A stretch of DNA of 64,000 nt from Dromaius novaehollandiae (Eukaryota; Chordata; Aves; Casuariiformes; Dromaiidae), in NCBI RefSeq assembly GCF_036370855.1, contig NC_088099.1, positions 154,598,517 through 154,662,516 on the forward strand. Direction: 5' to 3'. The notes under the pieces are model-generated. The model was not told the origin of the DNA and searched no databases. It worked only from the letters and a program-made list of their open reading frames with translations. The position numbers were made by a program, and so were the translations under genes. Shown here in pieces: positions 38,301-49,500 of the stretch. Position 1 is the first letter of the stretch. Every line of letters begins with the position of its first letter.

Positions 38301-41300
38301 CAGTGAAACACACTTCTTCCTTGCTTTTCTCAGACTGATGTGTAGTGTTTGTCATGCAAAGATTGGGCATGACGGGGCTCAGGTTTAGCTGGAGCTATCT
38401 GAATGCTTCCCATCTTTCAAGCCAGAACTAAGGAAGCAGACTGCATAGAAGTCAAGACAGCAATTCAACGCAATCCTTTGGCTTTGCAGCTACTTTCAGC
38501 AACACGGTTAGAAGCACGGTATTGAATCAGATTGATAGTATAAGCCAGACCTACTTCCAAGTTGGACACTTCTCTTCAACTTTAGTTTTTTATCTCTATT
38601 ATGATCGGAAGTTCCCCAAGTAATCTTATACTAGATCAGAGCTGGTATTTCTGAAGAAATTTAACTGAGAACATTTTAAGTACAAGATTTATTACTATTG
38701 AACTAGTTTGCCAGCTTAGATAAAGTTTTGCTAAGATGCCAGACTGAAAAATCTGTATTTTCACCTAGTTTCATTAAAGATGACCTCCAACTCATCCAAT
38801 GATGGAGACACACACACACGCACGCACACACACACACATGCACACATACATACACAGAAGTTCACAAAAACTCTTGGTTCTTTTGATGCCAATAATAGCA
38901 CATCCTTCAACACCTTCAGTGGGGCAAAGATGGCAGGCTTTCATCCTTTAACTTGCAGAAAGTATAAATACTAGGTATGCTTTATGTTAGTTTCTCTCTA
39001 TGTATTCTTAAGCAATACTTGATTTCCCTGTCAGTGAAGTTCTGTTCAACCCATTAATTTGCCAGTTATAGATAGAACATTTATTTTGATAAACATTGGG
39101 AGCCTGGATGTCTGCAAAATATATGACCCTCACAAAAAATATTCAAAATAATAAGTTGAGCTTCAGCTGCTTTCATGAATTGATGGTGGAGATTTGATGC
39201 TCTGGTCTTCCTAGCTATCTACTGCCTTTCACTCTACTGTGAACTTTCATTTTCATGTATAGTTTCAGTTGTGCTCATAAAGTGCCACATTTACCCATTC
39301 AAGTCATATGGCAATTACTAGTCCTACGTATTATTAAAAACATTCTGTAAGTTCATATGAACATCCCCAGACGTCACCCATGGCAATGCAATAAAAGGTG
39401 GCCTTGGGGACAGTGGATTTATTTGAGCCCAACTCAGACCCAATAGAGACAAAATTGAATTTTACTGCCCCAGGGACAAAAAAAAAAAAAAAACCCTTCT
39501 TTTGTTCTCATCGCTTCTAGTGGCAAAAAATGATTTTGTGGCATTGGCAGGATGAGTTGCAGGAGAGAGGAGGGAGAGGTTTTTCTGGCCTTGTCAGGGG
39601 TTGTGAGCAACTTTCTGAAGTGTCAAGTGAGGAGAGGTGTGCAGAAGTAACGAAGGTTATGGAGGGGGATTGTGTCTTCCAGCACGTCTGAGCGAGCAGT
39701 GTCTCTCTCCTTCCCTCCAACCCCTGTCCCTGTGACAAAGGTAATCTCACCGAGGAAGGAGGGCTAGTTCCTGAGGGATTTCACACCACACTGGCAGAGC
39801 AAGTATGTAAGATGTAAAGAAATTGCTCTTGCATCCTAGCCTTCCCTAGGTTTCTCCTTCCCATTCCTGCTCCTTTTGCTCCTCCAAAACTCCCCAAATC
39901 ATCTTTTCATCTCTCCCTTTTCTCCAAAGGCCCCAAGAACTCAAAACTGTAAAGGGGACGAGCAGGAGCAGGTGGAATGGGTTACCCTAAAACATGCAGC
40001 CTATGACTAGAAAGGGTTTTGACCCATTCTTTGTGAACATCAAGGCTGTCAACACACAAGAATAGTTCTGGCTCACAAAACTCATAAACCTAGACACATT
40101 TGCATCAATCCCTTAAAATTCCTTACATTTCTATTATGACTCCTGTTAAAATCAGATTTTTTTTAATGCCTAGAAATTCTGGGAGCTTTGATGTCCATGA
40201 TAATCGTTTGGATGGTGACTGGTGTGTTGACATATTTGGCCAGCATGAGGCTGCTACACCCAGATTACGATATTGATGCTGCAGTGATGCTCATTACCTC
40301 TGCTTGCGCCGTGCTGGCCAACATCCTGTAAGTTGCCTTGCTTCCTGAGGAGCTGAGATTTACACACTCACGGTCTTTCAGTCTGTCTGTCAGTCTCTGT
40401 AAACTCTCCAGATAACTTTTGAACCTTGAACCTGATGGACCAATAGCAATGATGGAGAGAAATTGGCTGCAAAAATATTAAGCCTTCATAAGTTGTATGA
40501 GAATATGGCATGGGGTAGGGAAGAGAGCGCCTACTCCCCACCGAGGCTTGCAGTTACTGTCCTCCTTTCTGTTAGCTGCCACTCTGGAAAGGGTAATTAT
40601 GAATGCACAAACCCTAGGAAAAAATTAATCTCCATCTCACTTTTATTAGACCTCAGAAAAGCCAAGAACTCCATAAAAATGAGGCCTCATTAATTCACCT
40701 GCTCACAGAATTTCTTGTTTGTATGCAAAACACAGAAACACCTAGGAATTCTGTTTAGTCAGTCTACATTTTTACCTAGTGTGCCCAATTTTAATATTCT
40801 GCATTCAGAAGTGAGAAAGATGATGATGTTTGTGACACCACTGCTTTTGTTGATGCAATAACCTCCCTGATATTTGCAGCATTACATCTCTTGCAGGCTA
40901 AGTCTGATTCTGCACCAGGCTGGACACGGGCACAGTCATGGGGCACCAGCCAACGAACATACGTCAGCTCCTCCAGAAAAGCCAGCTCTGAGTAATGCCA
41001 GTCTGAGGGCAGCCTTTGTGCATGCTGTCGGAGATCTATTCCAGAGTATTAGTGTGCTAATTAGCGCACTTATCATCTTCTTTAAGGTTAGTTTTATTAG
41101 TTCTCTTGCCTTCCTTGCAATTAAGGATAACAGTCATTTTCATAGCATTGTGACACTAGATACTATGTAAATATTTTCTCTGTCTTAATGATATACATTG
41201 TAATTTAGTCAAAGACAATTATGCTCATTCCTGGGAATTTAAATGACTGCTGAGAGTTTAATACTTGCTTCTTGGTGTTTAAACTACAAGTAGGATACTT

Positions 41301-44300
41301 TCGTGTCTCTCTCCTTCTTCACCCGAAGTGCCTTCTTTATGCTAAGTTTCCCTAGCTGGCAGAGAAGATCGTCATTGATTCTGTACTAGATGAATGAAAT
41401 ATATTTTTCTTTGAGACTAATTATAAATGACAGTAACCAACAATAATGAAATTAACAAAGTGATGTGTTCATATTTTTTTAGCCAGAGTACAAAATAGCT
41501 GATCCAGTCTGCACATTTGTGTTTTCCATCTTTGTTTTGGCAACCACCATCACCATTTTAAGGGATATTTTGATTGTGCTAATGGAAGGTAGGACCTGAT
41601 TCCACAATCAATACAATGATATTTTGTTCTCGCTCACTCTCTCTCTCCCCATAACACTTACATTCACTGACACAAGTATAATAGCGCGCTACTGTATCAA
41701 TTTCCAATATTCTCATAATTCTCATCATACTTTAATCCTAATTACACTTTTAATCAAAACTGTTTTCTAACATTTCACTGGAAGCCTTATATACCTATTC
41801 CCGTTTTCATAAAATCTGTGTGCTGGTGTTTTGCTAATGAAATCCCAATGTATTCCTAAAACTAAGTTGCTTTCGTTTGTCATATGCATGACACTGCTTC
41901 TTATCACCCCTTTGGCATATGAGACGTCTACTTGCTTTGTTCATTGTATGAATCCCTTTACCCTTGTGAAAAAATCTTGGCAAAAAAGACCAAAGAAAAG
42001 AAAAAGATTATGATTTGAACTGTATCTGTGAAGTAGGCTGAGTGCAAGAGACAGGCATTTAAAAGACTTTTAGTTACGCTAGTCCAGAAAAGCAAGCAGT
42101 CACGTTCAGCTGCAAGGTAAAAGGCAATTCTAAGCACATTAGCATTAAGGCAGCAAGTATGACTGAATTTAGTGATGTTGAATATTGTCAGCTATGGGCT
42201 GGAACATCTGATTTGCAAGGCTGAATGATCTGAGCAGTTATAGATGCGTGTCTTCCTTAGGCTAAACAATACAATGCAAGTTTTGTTTCAGCTTTGAAGA
42301 CATAGGCCTTAAAGGGAAAAGTAGCTGTAACGATGTAGATTTTGAATCAATATACAGTTACGCAGCATGACTATCTGCACGGCTATTTACTTCTCTCTTT
42401 CACTTTGCCCATATTTCTCTTTCAGGGAAGAAAATTTCCAATATTGTTTTACAGTAAAGCTTTATTCTAGGACTGTTTTGTTTTCACTTATGGTGAGATA
42501 GAAATGAAATTGTGTAGAAACGTACCTAGACATGTAGCAACTAGACATGCAGACCTAGAATGTAGCAACTGGCTGTATCTTGACTTCTGAAGAATCAGAG
42601 GGTCTCTTGGTTCTTCAAAAGACCAAACTACCAGGAAAGCTTGGCAGTCCCTGAGATGTATGGGTCCTTTTCCTGGAGCAGCAATTCCCAGTTTCTCTAA
42701 CCAGCGATCATGTGCGAAAATTGGCAAAGGTCTATTCCCCACCACCACAAGCCCCTTTATGCTGTCTTTCTCGGGAGGTGTCTGAAGCTAGTCTCCTAGT
42801 CCCTACATAGCATATTTCCGCTCCTAATTTTCTAAAGAGACGTTGGTTACTGGAGCAGTGTGGGAGGTCGTGTCTGTGACTGACTGTGTCATACCGGCAC
42901 CAACGGTCCAGGGATTTCTGTAAAGACAATGTGCAAATCATTCTTCTAATAAATTGATAGAGCAAAGCATACAATACTGAGATCATTAATGCAAATAGTT
43001 CAAATAAATAGCAGCTGTCATATGAAAGGCCCAATTAACCAATATTGAGCTTATTGTGCTTGATAACGGATGACATTAAAAATATTTTCTGGTTAACTGA
43101 TGCAGATGAAGCAGGATGGGCACAGCTGTTCAAGTGGACATGGATATTCACCTCTGAACTCCCATGTTCTTACTCTAGGGAAGATACATAGTTAAATTCC
43201 TTGGTCAAATTTGGATCTAGGCTCAACTCTAAATTTCATATTGCAACTAACCCTATCATGAGTGTCCTCACTCTGAATGAAGGTCATCACCACCATCATC
43301 TTTTGTAAGAAGACTCACCTAGGAAAACAATCATTGATTTACTAATGAACTAAATCTGTGATCTAATCATATCTCATCTAAGATTTCCGAGTTCAGCCAT
43401 TTTAATCTTCATTTTTGCCTTTCCCTCTCTTTTAAACAGATGCTTCTCTATCATGTACATGTATTGAGGACAGAGTCCCTCAGGTGCTCAGGTGATGTCA
43501 TAGTGTCTGCACTCATAAAAGATGTTGATGCAAAACTATGAAATGATCTGGCTAAACAATTTACTTCCATATTTAAACTGGACCATCAAGATACCTCTCT
43601 AAGACGTACTTGAATATCATTCTTCCATGAGGCACTGTAAAACCATGGATAAAATTAAATTTCACACTGAACTCTGAAATAGAACTGCTGTCCATAGTGT
43701 AGAATACTTTAATAAGAAAGAAGTACATCCAACTGAATAAAGGTTAATGATGCTTTTCCTCCAATGATCATAATTCTTCTCTCTTCAAAATGTGTTTTTT
43801 TTTCCAATCTCTCCTTTTAAGGCACAACAAAAGGACTTACTTATGATTCAGTGAAAGAAAGAATTTTAGCAGTTGAGAAAGTGGAGTCTATTCACAACCT
43901 TCATCTTTGGTCTCTGACAATGAATCAAACTATTCTATCTGCTCATGTTGCTGCAGGTCAGTAAATGTCTGTAAGCAGGGAGTAAGTATTCAGCTGCTGC
44001 CTAGTAAAGGTCAGTCTCTTCTGAACGAGATACAACTGACTGTATATCTGTTACTTGTTAAAACAAATGTCATTATTTTGTTTGAAAAATAATAAAAATA
44101 ATATTTGAGATCATCCTCCCAGAAATCTTGCCAGGATAACAGGGACCTGCTACATAACTGGAAAACTGCTGAGGCTGTGGAACAAGGAGATAAACTGCAG
44201 GATATTTTAAATAAATTAGAATAATTAGACCCAGACTGGATTTTTCTCATACAAACAATATCAAACAGATTTCGGAGTGGATTTGTCAGTTGTGAATACT

Positions 44301-45131
44301 GTTGATCACTCTAATAATAATTGACATGGGAAATCTGCATTCCTAATGCCTTGCTAGCTGTAAAACAATCTTTAAAACATAGCTTGGAACACAGAAGTTA
44401 CTCCAGGGGAACAGTTCATCTTAAAAAATATTCTTTAAATTTTGTCCTTATCCCTGTTGACAAACGATCCACTACCTAGAGCAATTTTCTTGTTTATCTA
44501 TTTACTTTTTGAAACTCATACATGTTATGGTTTATGTGAGAAAAAACTCCACCTGTGTTTGGCCAAGAGGGGGTTCATGGGCAAAGTCCTCCTTGCAGTC
44601 CCAGGTTCTCAAACAGAGCTGGTCTATCAGTCACCCAAATCACTCAGCACTGTTGCTACTCCCTGACTGTATGAACTAATCTCTGTTAAGTATTTCTGCT
44701 TTCCTCCAGAAGATATTTTCTGCCAAACTGAATTTCTTTGGTGATTAAATTTAGCTTGACTCTTGCCAAAATTGAATGTTCTTACCACATTTCAATGAAT
44801 ACACCTTTGCTGACACGCAAGTTCCTGAAAGGAGGAGAAAAGGGACAGAAACACTTCTCCAAACAAACTTCTGTTTAGAATTTGCCAGGCTGTTCACAAA
44901 TAATTTCTCTCAATAATCACTTACCTTTCTTTGAGGTATTATGATGTATTATGCAACTTGATTATTTTCTGCTTGCTATCTATAGCAGACACAGCAGACA
45001 GACAGAAGATTTTGAAAGATATTACCCAAGCCCTGCTTGAGCGCTACAGCTTCCACTCCATCACCATTCAGATTGAATCAGGAGAGGATCAGAAACCAGA
45101 CTGCGTCTTCTGTCAAGAGCCCAGGGATTAA
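23274..45131 (+). CDS. SLC30A8: Zinc transporter ZnT8, eight-exon gene model (span includes introns)
   Basis: Coding exons are 23274-23353, 32364-32560, 35875-36021, 40174-40327, 40897-41086, 41483-41588, 43822-43956 and 44986-45131. They sum to 1155 nt (384 residues plus stop; human ZnT8 has 369), and phases agree at every junction (2,1,1,2,0,1,1). The family is a six-helix cation diffusion facilitator. ZnT8 moves cytosolic zinc into insulin secretory granules of pancreatic beta cells in exchange for protons and works as a dimer. The product shows an N-terminal HCH motif, TM2 His108/Asp112 and TM5 His235/Asp239 (human H106/D110/H220/D224), a His-rich TM4-TM5 loop and a cytosolic C-terminal domain ending in CVFC. 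The C-terminus and exon 1 favour ZnT8 over the related ZnT2 and ZnT3. All splice sites are GT-AG except the exon 2 donor, which is GG, so whether the full transcript is made is uncertain. Confidence 0.95.
25675..26595 (-). mobile_element. CR1 LINE fragment in intron 1
   Basis: From the 3' end (AACTCAGGTTGGAAGGGAGC at about 25693) through CAACCTGTTCCAATACTC, the segment runs into the end of the reverse-transcriptase ORF region (CCCAGGATGCTGTTGGCCTC, CAGGACCCCCAGAGCC, GAAAGATATTGAGCAGGACTGG read on the plus strand). It lies antisense to SLC30A8, and frames are broken throughout. Confidence 0.9.
29636..29654. repeat. C9-A-C9 tract
   Basis: Two runs of nine C separated by one A in intron 1. The complementary strand is G-rich and could in principle fold into a quadruplex. 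Confidence 0.95.
32364..32560 (+). CDS. SLC30A8: SLC30A8 coding exon 2 (N-terminal domain and TM1), donor is GG
   Basis: The exon follows a pyrimidine-rich acceptor ending in CATAG. Its first base completes Arg27, then residues 28-92 follow. They include the cytosolic tail with the YHCHG zinc-binding-type motif (human YHCHS) and TM1 ([17 protein letters not shown], close to human KLCSASAICFIFMIAEV). A Met at 32365 opens this exon, but phase and the presence of exon 1 argue it is internal. The exon must end at 32560 in phase 1 to join exon 3 as in human. The six intron bases there are GGGAGT, so the obligatory T at +2 is G. Read-through would add 55 residues and stop at 32727. Confidence 0.93.
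32557..32570 (+). promoter_or_regulatory. Exon 2 splice donor with GG in place of GT
   Basis: The junction reads ACAG|GGGAGTATTT. Apart from +2 it matches the donor consensus CAG|GTGAGT. The only nearby GT is at 32565-32566 (GGGA|GTATTT). Used with the normal exon 3 acceptor, that site shifts the frame and gives an early TGA. Confidence 0.8.
32561..35874 (+). other. SLC30A8: SLC30A8 intron 2 (GG...AG ends)
   Basis: A 3.3 kb intron with a normal acceptor and a GG 5' end. No mobile element was recognised. Confidence 0.75.
35875..36021 (+). CDS. SLC30A8: SLC30A8 coding exon 3 (TM1-TM2 loop and TM2)
   Basis: A strong acceptor (TTTGTTTTGCACAG) precedes a 147-base exon coding for [19 protein letters not shown] and onward to TFGWHRA. 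His108 and Asp112 in TM2 form half of the tetrahedral transport zinc site (human H106/D110). The donor GCAG|GTAGCA is canonical. Identity to human ZnT8 over this exon is very high, which shows continued constraint. Confidence 0.97.
36715..37590. repeat. Dispersed hairpin-bearing repeat, copy B (composite)
   Basis: About 37030-37395 is collinear with 4085-4575, sharing TTCAGCTGC, TCTCAAATGGCAC, CTAAGCTCCACTGA and TTTAGGTGTC in the same order. The flanking parts (36715-36990 and 37395-37590) look like additional degraded units: 36952 onward has GGTGTCTCAGGTGGCACCAG. A perfect 8-bp inverted repeat with a 6-base loop starts it (AGACATCT at 36730, AGATGTCT at 36744), in the same position as in copy A. 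Confidence 0.65.
38023..38038. repeat. (TG)8 microsatellite
   Basis: Eight uninterrupted TG units within intron 3. Confidence 0.95.
38807..38856. repeat. (CA)n microsatellite
   Basis: About 50 bases of CA units interrupted by CG and TG/TA changes, in intron 3. Likely length-variable. Confidence 0.95.
40174..40327 (+). CDS. SLC30A8: SLC30A8 coding exon 4 (TM3 and TM4)
   Basis: The acceptor TTTTTTTAATGCCTAG opens an exon beginning EILGALMSM and ending CAVLANI. It encodes TM3, the lumenal or granule-side loop LLHPDYDID (human LLYPDYQIQ) and most of TM4. The exon enters in phase 1 and leaves in phase 2 at a strong donor, CCT|GTAAGT. No disruption is seen. Confidence 0.97.
40897..41086 (+). CDS. 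SLC30A8: SLC30A8 coding exon 5 (His-rich loop and TM5)
   Basis: After the acceptor CTCTTGCAG the exon encodes the end of TM4, then the cytosolic His loop with HGHSHG (residues 203-208) and a further His214. TM5 follows, with [14 protein letters not shown] carrying His235 and Asp239, the other two ligands of the transport zinc site. The exon ends in phase 0 at AAG|GTTAGT. The loop is 13 residues longer than in human ZnT8, where it holds only a GHNH cluster. The HGHSHG form resembles ZnT2 and ZnT3, so it is probably ancestral. Confidence 0.97.
41483..41588 (+). CDS. SLC30A8: SLC30A8 coding exon 6 (TM6)
   Basis: A poly-T acceptor (ATATTTTTTTAG) leads into [22 protein letters not shown]6, and the start of the C-terminal domain (LIVLMEG). 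The human counterpart is [20 protein letters not shown]. The donor GAAG|GTAGGA is canonical and in phase 1. Confidence 0.97.
41589..43821 (+). other. SLC30A8: SLC30A8 intron 6
   Basis: A 2.2 kb GT-AG intron without a recognised repeat or gene. The smaller introns 4 (40328-40896), 5 (41087-41482) and 7 (43957-44985) likewise hold nothing assigned. Confidence 0.85.
43822..43956 (+). CDS. SLC30A8: SLC30A8 coding exon 7 (C-terminal domain, first part)
   Basis: The acceptor CTCCTTTTAAG opens an exon encoding [20 protein letters not shown] and then [20 protein letters not shown]. This is the first part of the cytosolic ferredoxin-like domain that forms the CDF dimer interface and regulatory zinc sites. 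[10 protein letters not shown] is nearly identical to human LHIWSLTMNQ. The donor GCAG|GTCAGT is canonical, phase 1. Confidence 0.96.
44986..45131 (+). CDS. SLC30A8: SLC30A8 coding exon 8 (C-terminal domain end and stop)
   Basis: The acceptor is CTATCTATAG. The split codon gives Ala337, then [19 protein letters not shown] continues to CVFCQEPRD and TAA at 45129-45131. The 45-residue tail aligns with human residues 325-369 without gaps. Ala340 (GCA at 44994-44996) stands where human has Arg325, the site of the rs13266634 Arg/Trp polymorphism. Cys376 and Cys379 match human C361 and C364. Human C368 is replaced by Arg383. Confidence 0.96.
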
Positions 45132-46529
45132 AGGAAGCAGTATGCTATATAAAACATCGACCATCCCTCTTCCAGGTCAATGGAGTCTATATGTGCTAGT
45201 TGCATGCAATTGATTAACATCAAAGAGTAACTAACTGAACTAAAAAGCCCTGCCACTGAGAGCAGTCTGTGCACCTTTGTCTGTTGGTACCATCTACCAT
45301 AGGAAAACAAGTATTAGGTCCATTCGTCAGCTAGATTACCTGTCCATCAATGGTTGCCTTCAACTGCAAGAGAAGGCATCTAAATCATTCCTGACTAGCT
45401 ATGGCAGGCTGGCACTAAAGCAACAGTTATGAGTGCCTGTTTGTAATTTGCAGGTAACAAGAAACTAATCAACCTTGAAATTACCAGCAGACTAATTACC
45501 ACAAAATGAGGGGCTGAAATTTAAGTTTGGTATTAGCAAAACTCAACTCCATTACTCAGGATAAAGGAGAAAAATTAAGCAAGCAGGAAAGATGAAGACA
45601 GTAAGAAGAGACCTGAGAAAGAAAGAGATGGTGACATGCACCTTCCCTGCGTTCTGGCGGATACTCTTCCTCTTGCATATTAAGGAAAGTATCAGATATA
45701 CACCATACTCCATAACATGGATCATGAAAGGATTCATTCCATTCACATTTGGCAAATATATGTATATTTTATTTCTTAGATAGCCCTCTTTATTTTTCAG
45801 CTAGCCCTCAATCAAACTATTTTCTACAAGACATGGGCAGTATTCTCTACCACCAAAACAACCCATAACTCATACTGCACTGCTTTAAGACAAGCTGTGA
45901 TGGGACATTTGTAATGGACTTTTGGAACTCCTTGTCACAAGGTACCACTGGGTCATGACAAAGACTGGGTGCTCCTCAAAAAAGAAAGAATAACCAGGAC
46001 AGGAAATGATTAGAGGCCATCATGAACATCTAGTCTAATGTCCTTCATAGTATGGCATATGCAGTGTTACCCACTAATGCTGCACCCCTGATGTAATGTC
46101 AGATAATTAAAAAACCTTTAAACATATCATCCAACCATTAGCTGAACAGGGAGGGGGCACGCCTCTCCTTTGGTCAGCAAATTCCCAGATTTTCTGACAA
46201 TAGGATATTTTAAGTCTTTCTCATCTACATATCTGGCAATGGTTACTTCTAGAACTGGGCATTAAACCAGAGAAACAGAGTCAGGACTTGCTGCAGCAAC
46301 TCTATTTTTCCAACCTACTGAATTAAACTCTCACCCCTTAGCAAAAACATGAGATCTATTTGAAAGTGCATACTCAAGTACTTACTCCATAAAACAACTC
46401 CAATTCTGCCCTTGGCCATAACCAGGCAGCTTCACCTTCCATGCAGAACTAGACTTAATGTTTTCCCACTCCACAGCTCTCGCTCCCTCAGCTGCAGGGC
46501 TCATTTTATTAACAGGTTTGTTAGAAGAG

Positions 46530-46535
46530 AATAAA
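46530..46535 (+). terminator. Candidate polyadenylation signal AATAAA
   Basis: This is the first canonical AATAAA I noticed downstream of the SLC30A8 stop codon, 1.4 kb away. The variant ATTAAA also occurs at 46106, 46261 and 46322. Which, if any, ends the transcript cannot be decided from sequence. Confidence 0.2.
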
Positions 46536-49500
46536 CTATGTGATAGCAAGTGGTATTGAGTTTCTAGGCTGACAGCTCGAAAGAGCATTGTGTTATTAAG
46601 GTATAATGAGGCCTTGCTTTTTAGGGAATTCAGGTTTTATTTGCAATAGGTTCACATTAATTTTCTACTTGATGATCCTAAAGAGATTAGAATTTATTAT
46701 TAGGGGCTTTTGGCTGTGCATAATACATAAGCATGTGATGATAGATTGATGTGTTAAGCTGCCATTTGTTACCTGGTAGGGGGAACAAGAAATTATCCAG
46801 CTTTGTGGAGGCATCCAGGAAGATCTTAGTCAGATAAATCTCCCATAGAAATCAGAGAAGACTTTCAAACACAACACCAGCTAAGAATTTCATGAATATC
46901 TCATTATTCACTGGCTTGTAAGTGAGAACATAGCAGTGGTATTCAATACAGTGATAAAGACAATTCTTGCCCTTAACAGCTGAAGCTCCAGAGATAAGAG
47001 ACAGATAAATCAAAGCACAGTAAGAAACTCTAATTGAAGAAATTAACTTGTATTTTGGCCAGTTTCTTTGCTGGTGTAATTTAGCATAGTTGCCTCCTAC
47101 CAATGGCAACACAGCTGTGCTCGTAAAGCAACCTGAATATCCTTTTCATTAGTTGGAGAAGGCAATTTTATTGTGTGGCTTTTATGGAAAAAAAAGTCTT
47201 TGAATCAGAAGAGGACATAGACATAGATATATTGGGACACTGAGGGAGCAATCTTATGGTCAAGGACAACATAAAAGATAATTAGTGGAAGAAAGAAGCA
47301 TCCATATGCACAGGAAAATTTGGTTCTGAGATTTAGGCTGAGGTGGAGATAAAGACTAATTTAGACCAAGTGTTCATCTTGGGAAAAGGTTTAAACGTAA
47401 AAATGGCATGGTCCACCAGGAAGGCTACATTGGGTAGCAGTACTGTGGAAAAGCTGGATGGAAGCAATGTGAAGGGCCTGGAAAAAACAACATTCAGCAG
47501 CTGGCAGAAGGACTGGTGAGGCTACCATCCAAATGAACTGAAAAGATGTGGAAGATTTTCATTGTGTTTTAGGAAAGGAAGCAGTGAAATATAAAGACAC
47601 GAGGAAAGAAGAGGTTAAACCAAAATGCTGATCCTTAATAAAAGGAAGTATGGAAAAGTTGTAGAAAAGAAGGTTTAAAAAAGAAATGGTGTACCTGCTG
47701 TCAACCATGGTAATCCTGATGATGCAGCAGAGATTCAGAATGGTAGCTTGGGTATGTAAGTGGTAAAAGTCAGGGTAAGTATAGTGAGGAAGAGGAGAAG
47801 TTTGAGTTCGTTGGCAGCGATAGACCTTGCATTTCAGGCAGAATTTAAGCACACATCTTCAACAAAAGCTAGAGACAGTACAAATGTCTCTACTTACTGT
47901 TGTTGAATTTACTCTAGTACACTATAGTACTACTACAAAAACTTCAGGAAATTTTACCTAAGTATGGAAGACTGAGGAATGATTTACAGCAACTATTTAC
48001 CTGTAGTTATGAGTATTGCTATGAGGAGCTGACAATTTAGTGCTCCCCACTATGTTTATGAACTGTAAAATATAGATCTATTCTTCATCTTGTTCTACAT
48101 TGATCCTCTCGAGTATTAGCTTGGTACAAGGTTGTTTTCAGAATACTTTCTGAGTGTCTGGTGAGGGTTTCTGTAGAAATGCTACTGCAATACAGAGAGG
48201 CCAGGGCTGGGAAATCCACCACCAATTTCTAGCCTTCTCTGCTTTTATTATCTCCACAGTCCTTTGATCCTCTGCAGAATGACTAAAAGAAAATTGCTAA
48301 TAAATTGACATCTCTGAATCCATTCCTGAAACTACTGTGAAGCACAAAAGTATTTATCATGAAAGTGCTCTATTTTCCACATCTAACTAAGCAATTTTTG
48401 GTGGAGTTCGGCTCACATGGACAAGTACATAGTTTTACTGGCTAGCACTGAAATTTTATGTATATAAGTGTATTCATCTCCCATTAAATTTTAATGTAGT
48501 CATTTTATAGCTTGTAAATTATATAGTTCTCCGTTCCTCAAACAGCACTCTCTGTCCTTCACTTACTACAAACAAAATCTGACACTTTGAGCAGAGCCAG
48601 AGGATAAGTGCAAGACTTTTTGAGAGAGAAACCATGAAACTGAAAAATGCAAAGCTAGACTTTCCTCATTCACCACTGAAAAAAGGCCTAGGTGCCACTA
48701 TTGTGCCAGGGTGACCTTCAAGCAACGACAGAAATGTTTACAACCATTTCAGTTGGAAAGATTTAAGGCACAAATCTGTCATTAGCATCACTGGAATAGT
48801 CCCCTACTGTGGCTATTCCTAGTCATAGTTGTGTGTCCTCCTGTCTGAAATATCTAGTGCATATCAGAATTGGATATGAAATACTGGATTATATTGTCCA
48901 CGTAGTGTGAGACATCACAACAGTAATTCCTCATCTCCAGACAAAGGCTAAACAAGATGCCTTCTGCTCCAATGGCAGCAAATGGTAGTCTAAACAACAA
49001 GCATTGTGTAGGTCTGGGATTTCATTCTTACTGATGTCAAGAGGTTATATCAAGTAATTTTGGCTCTGAGAATTTCCTCTGTCATAAAAGCTAGCATGCT
49101 CGTGAACACCCTTCTCAGTGCCTCCACCTCAGCCTTACCACATGTGCCTTCCTCCTTCCTTCCCTTCTCATCTCCTTGGGCTACTGTCCCTTTCTCGTCC
49201 CCTCTCCTTTCTTTTTTTCCATTTGTCCTTTTCCAGCAATGCCTCACCTGGCTGCCTGTTCAAATTTCAACACCAACATATTTATCACATATCTTATCTG
49301 CTTATGGCCCTTCCCATTCTTCCTTACACTATGTCATTAGATTAAAAGCCCCTCAGAAAGAAACTACCTTTTGCTCCATGTTTGTTGAAAATATGACATA
49401 ATGAACAATCTTTTTTGCATTTGATTCTCTATTAAGCACAATAATAACACAGGCTTAGTAAAAGCAAAAAGCAACAGCTATTCTAGACATAATATGTGCT

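Larger units (their letters stand above)
36022..40173 (+). other. SLC30A8: SLC30A8 intron 3
   Basis: A 4.2 kb GT-AG intron carrying the composite hairpin repeat (36715-37590) and TG and CA microsatellites. Confidence 0.9.
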
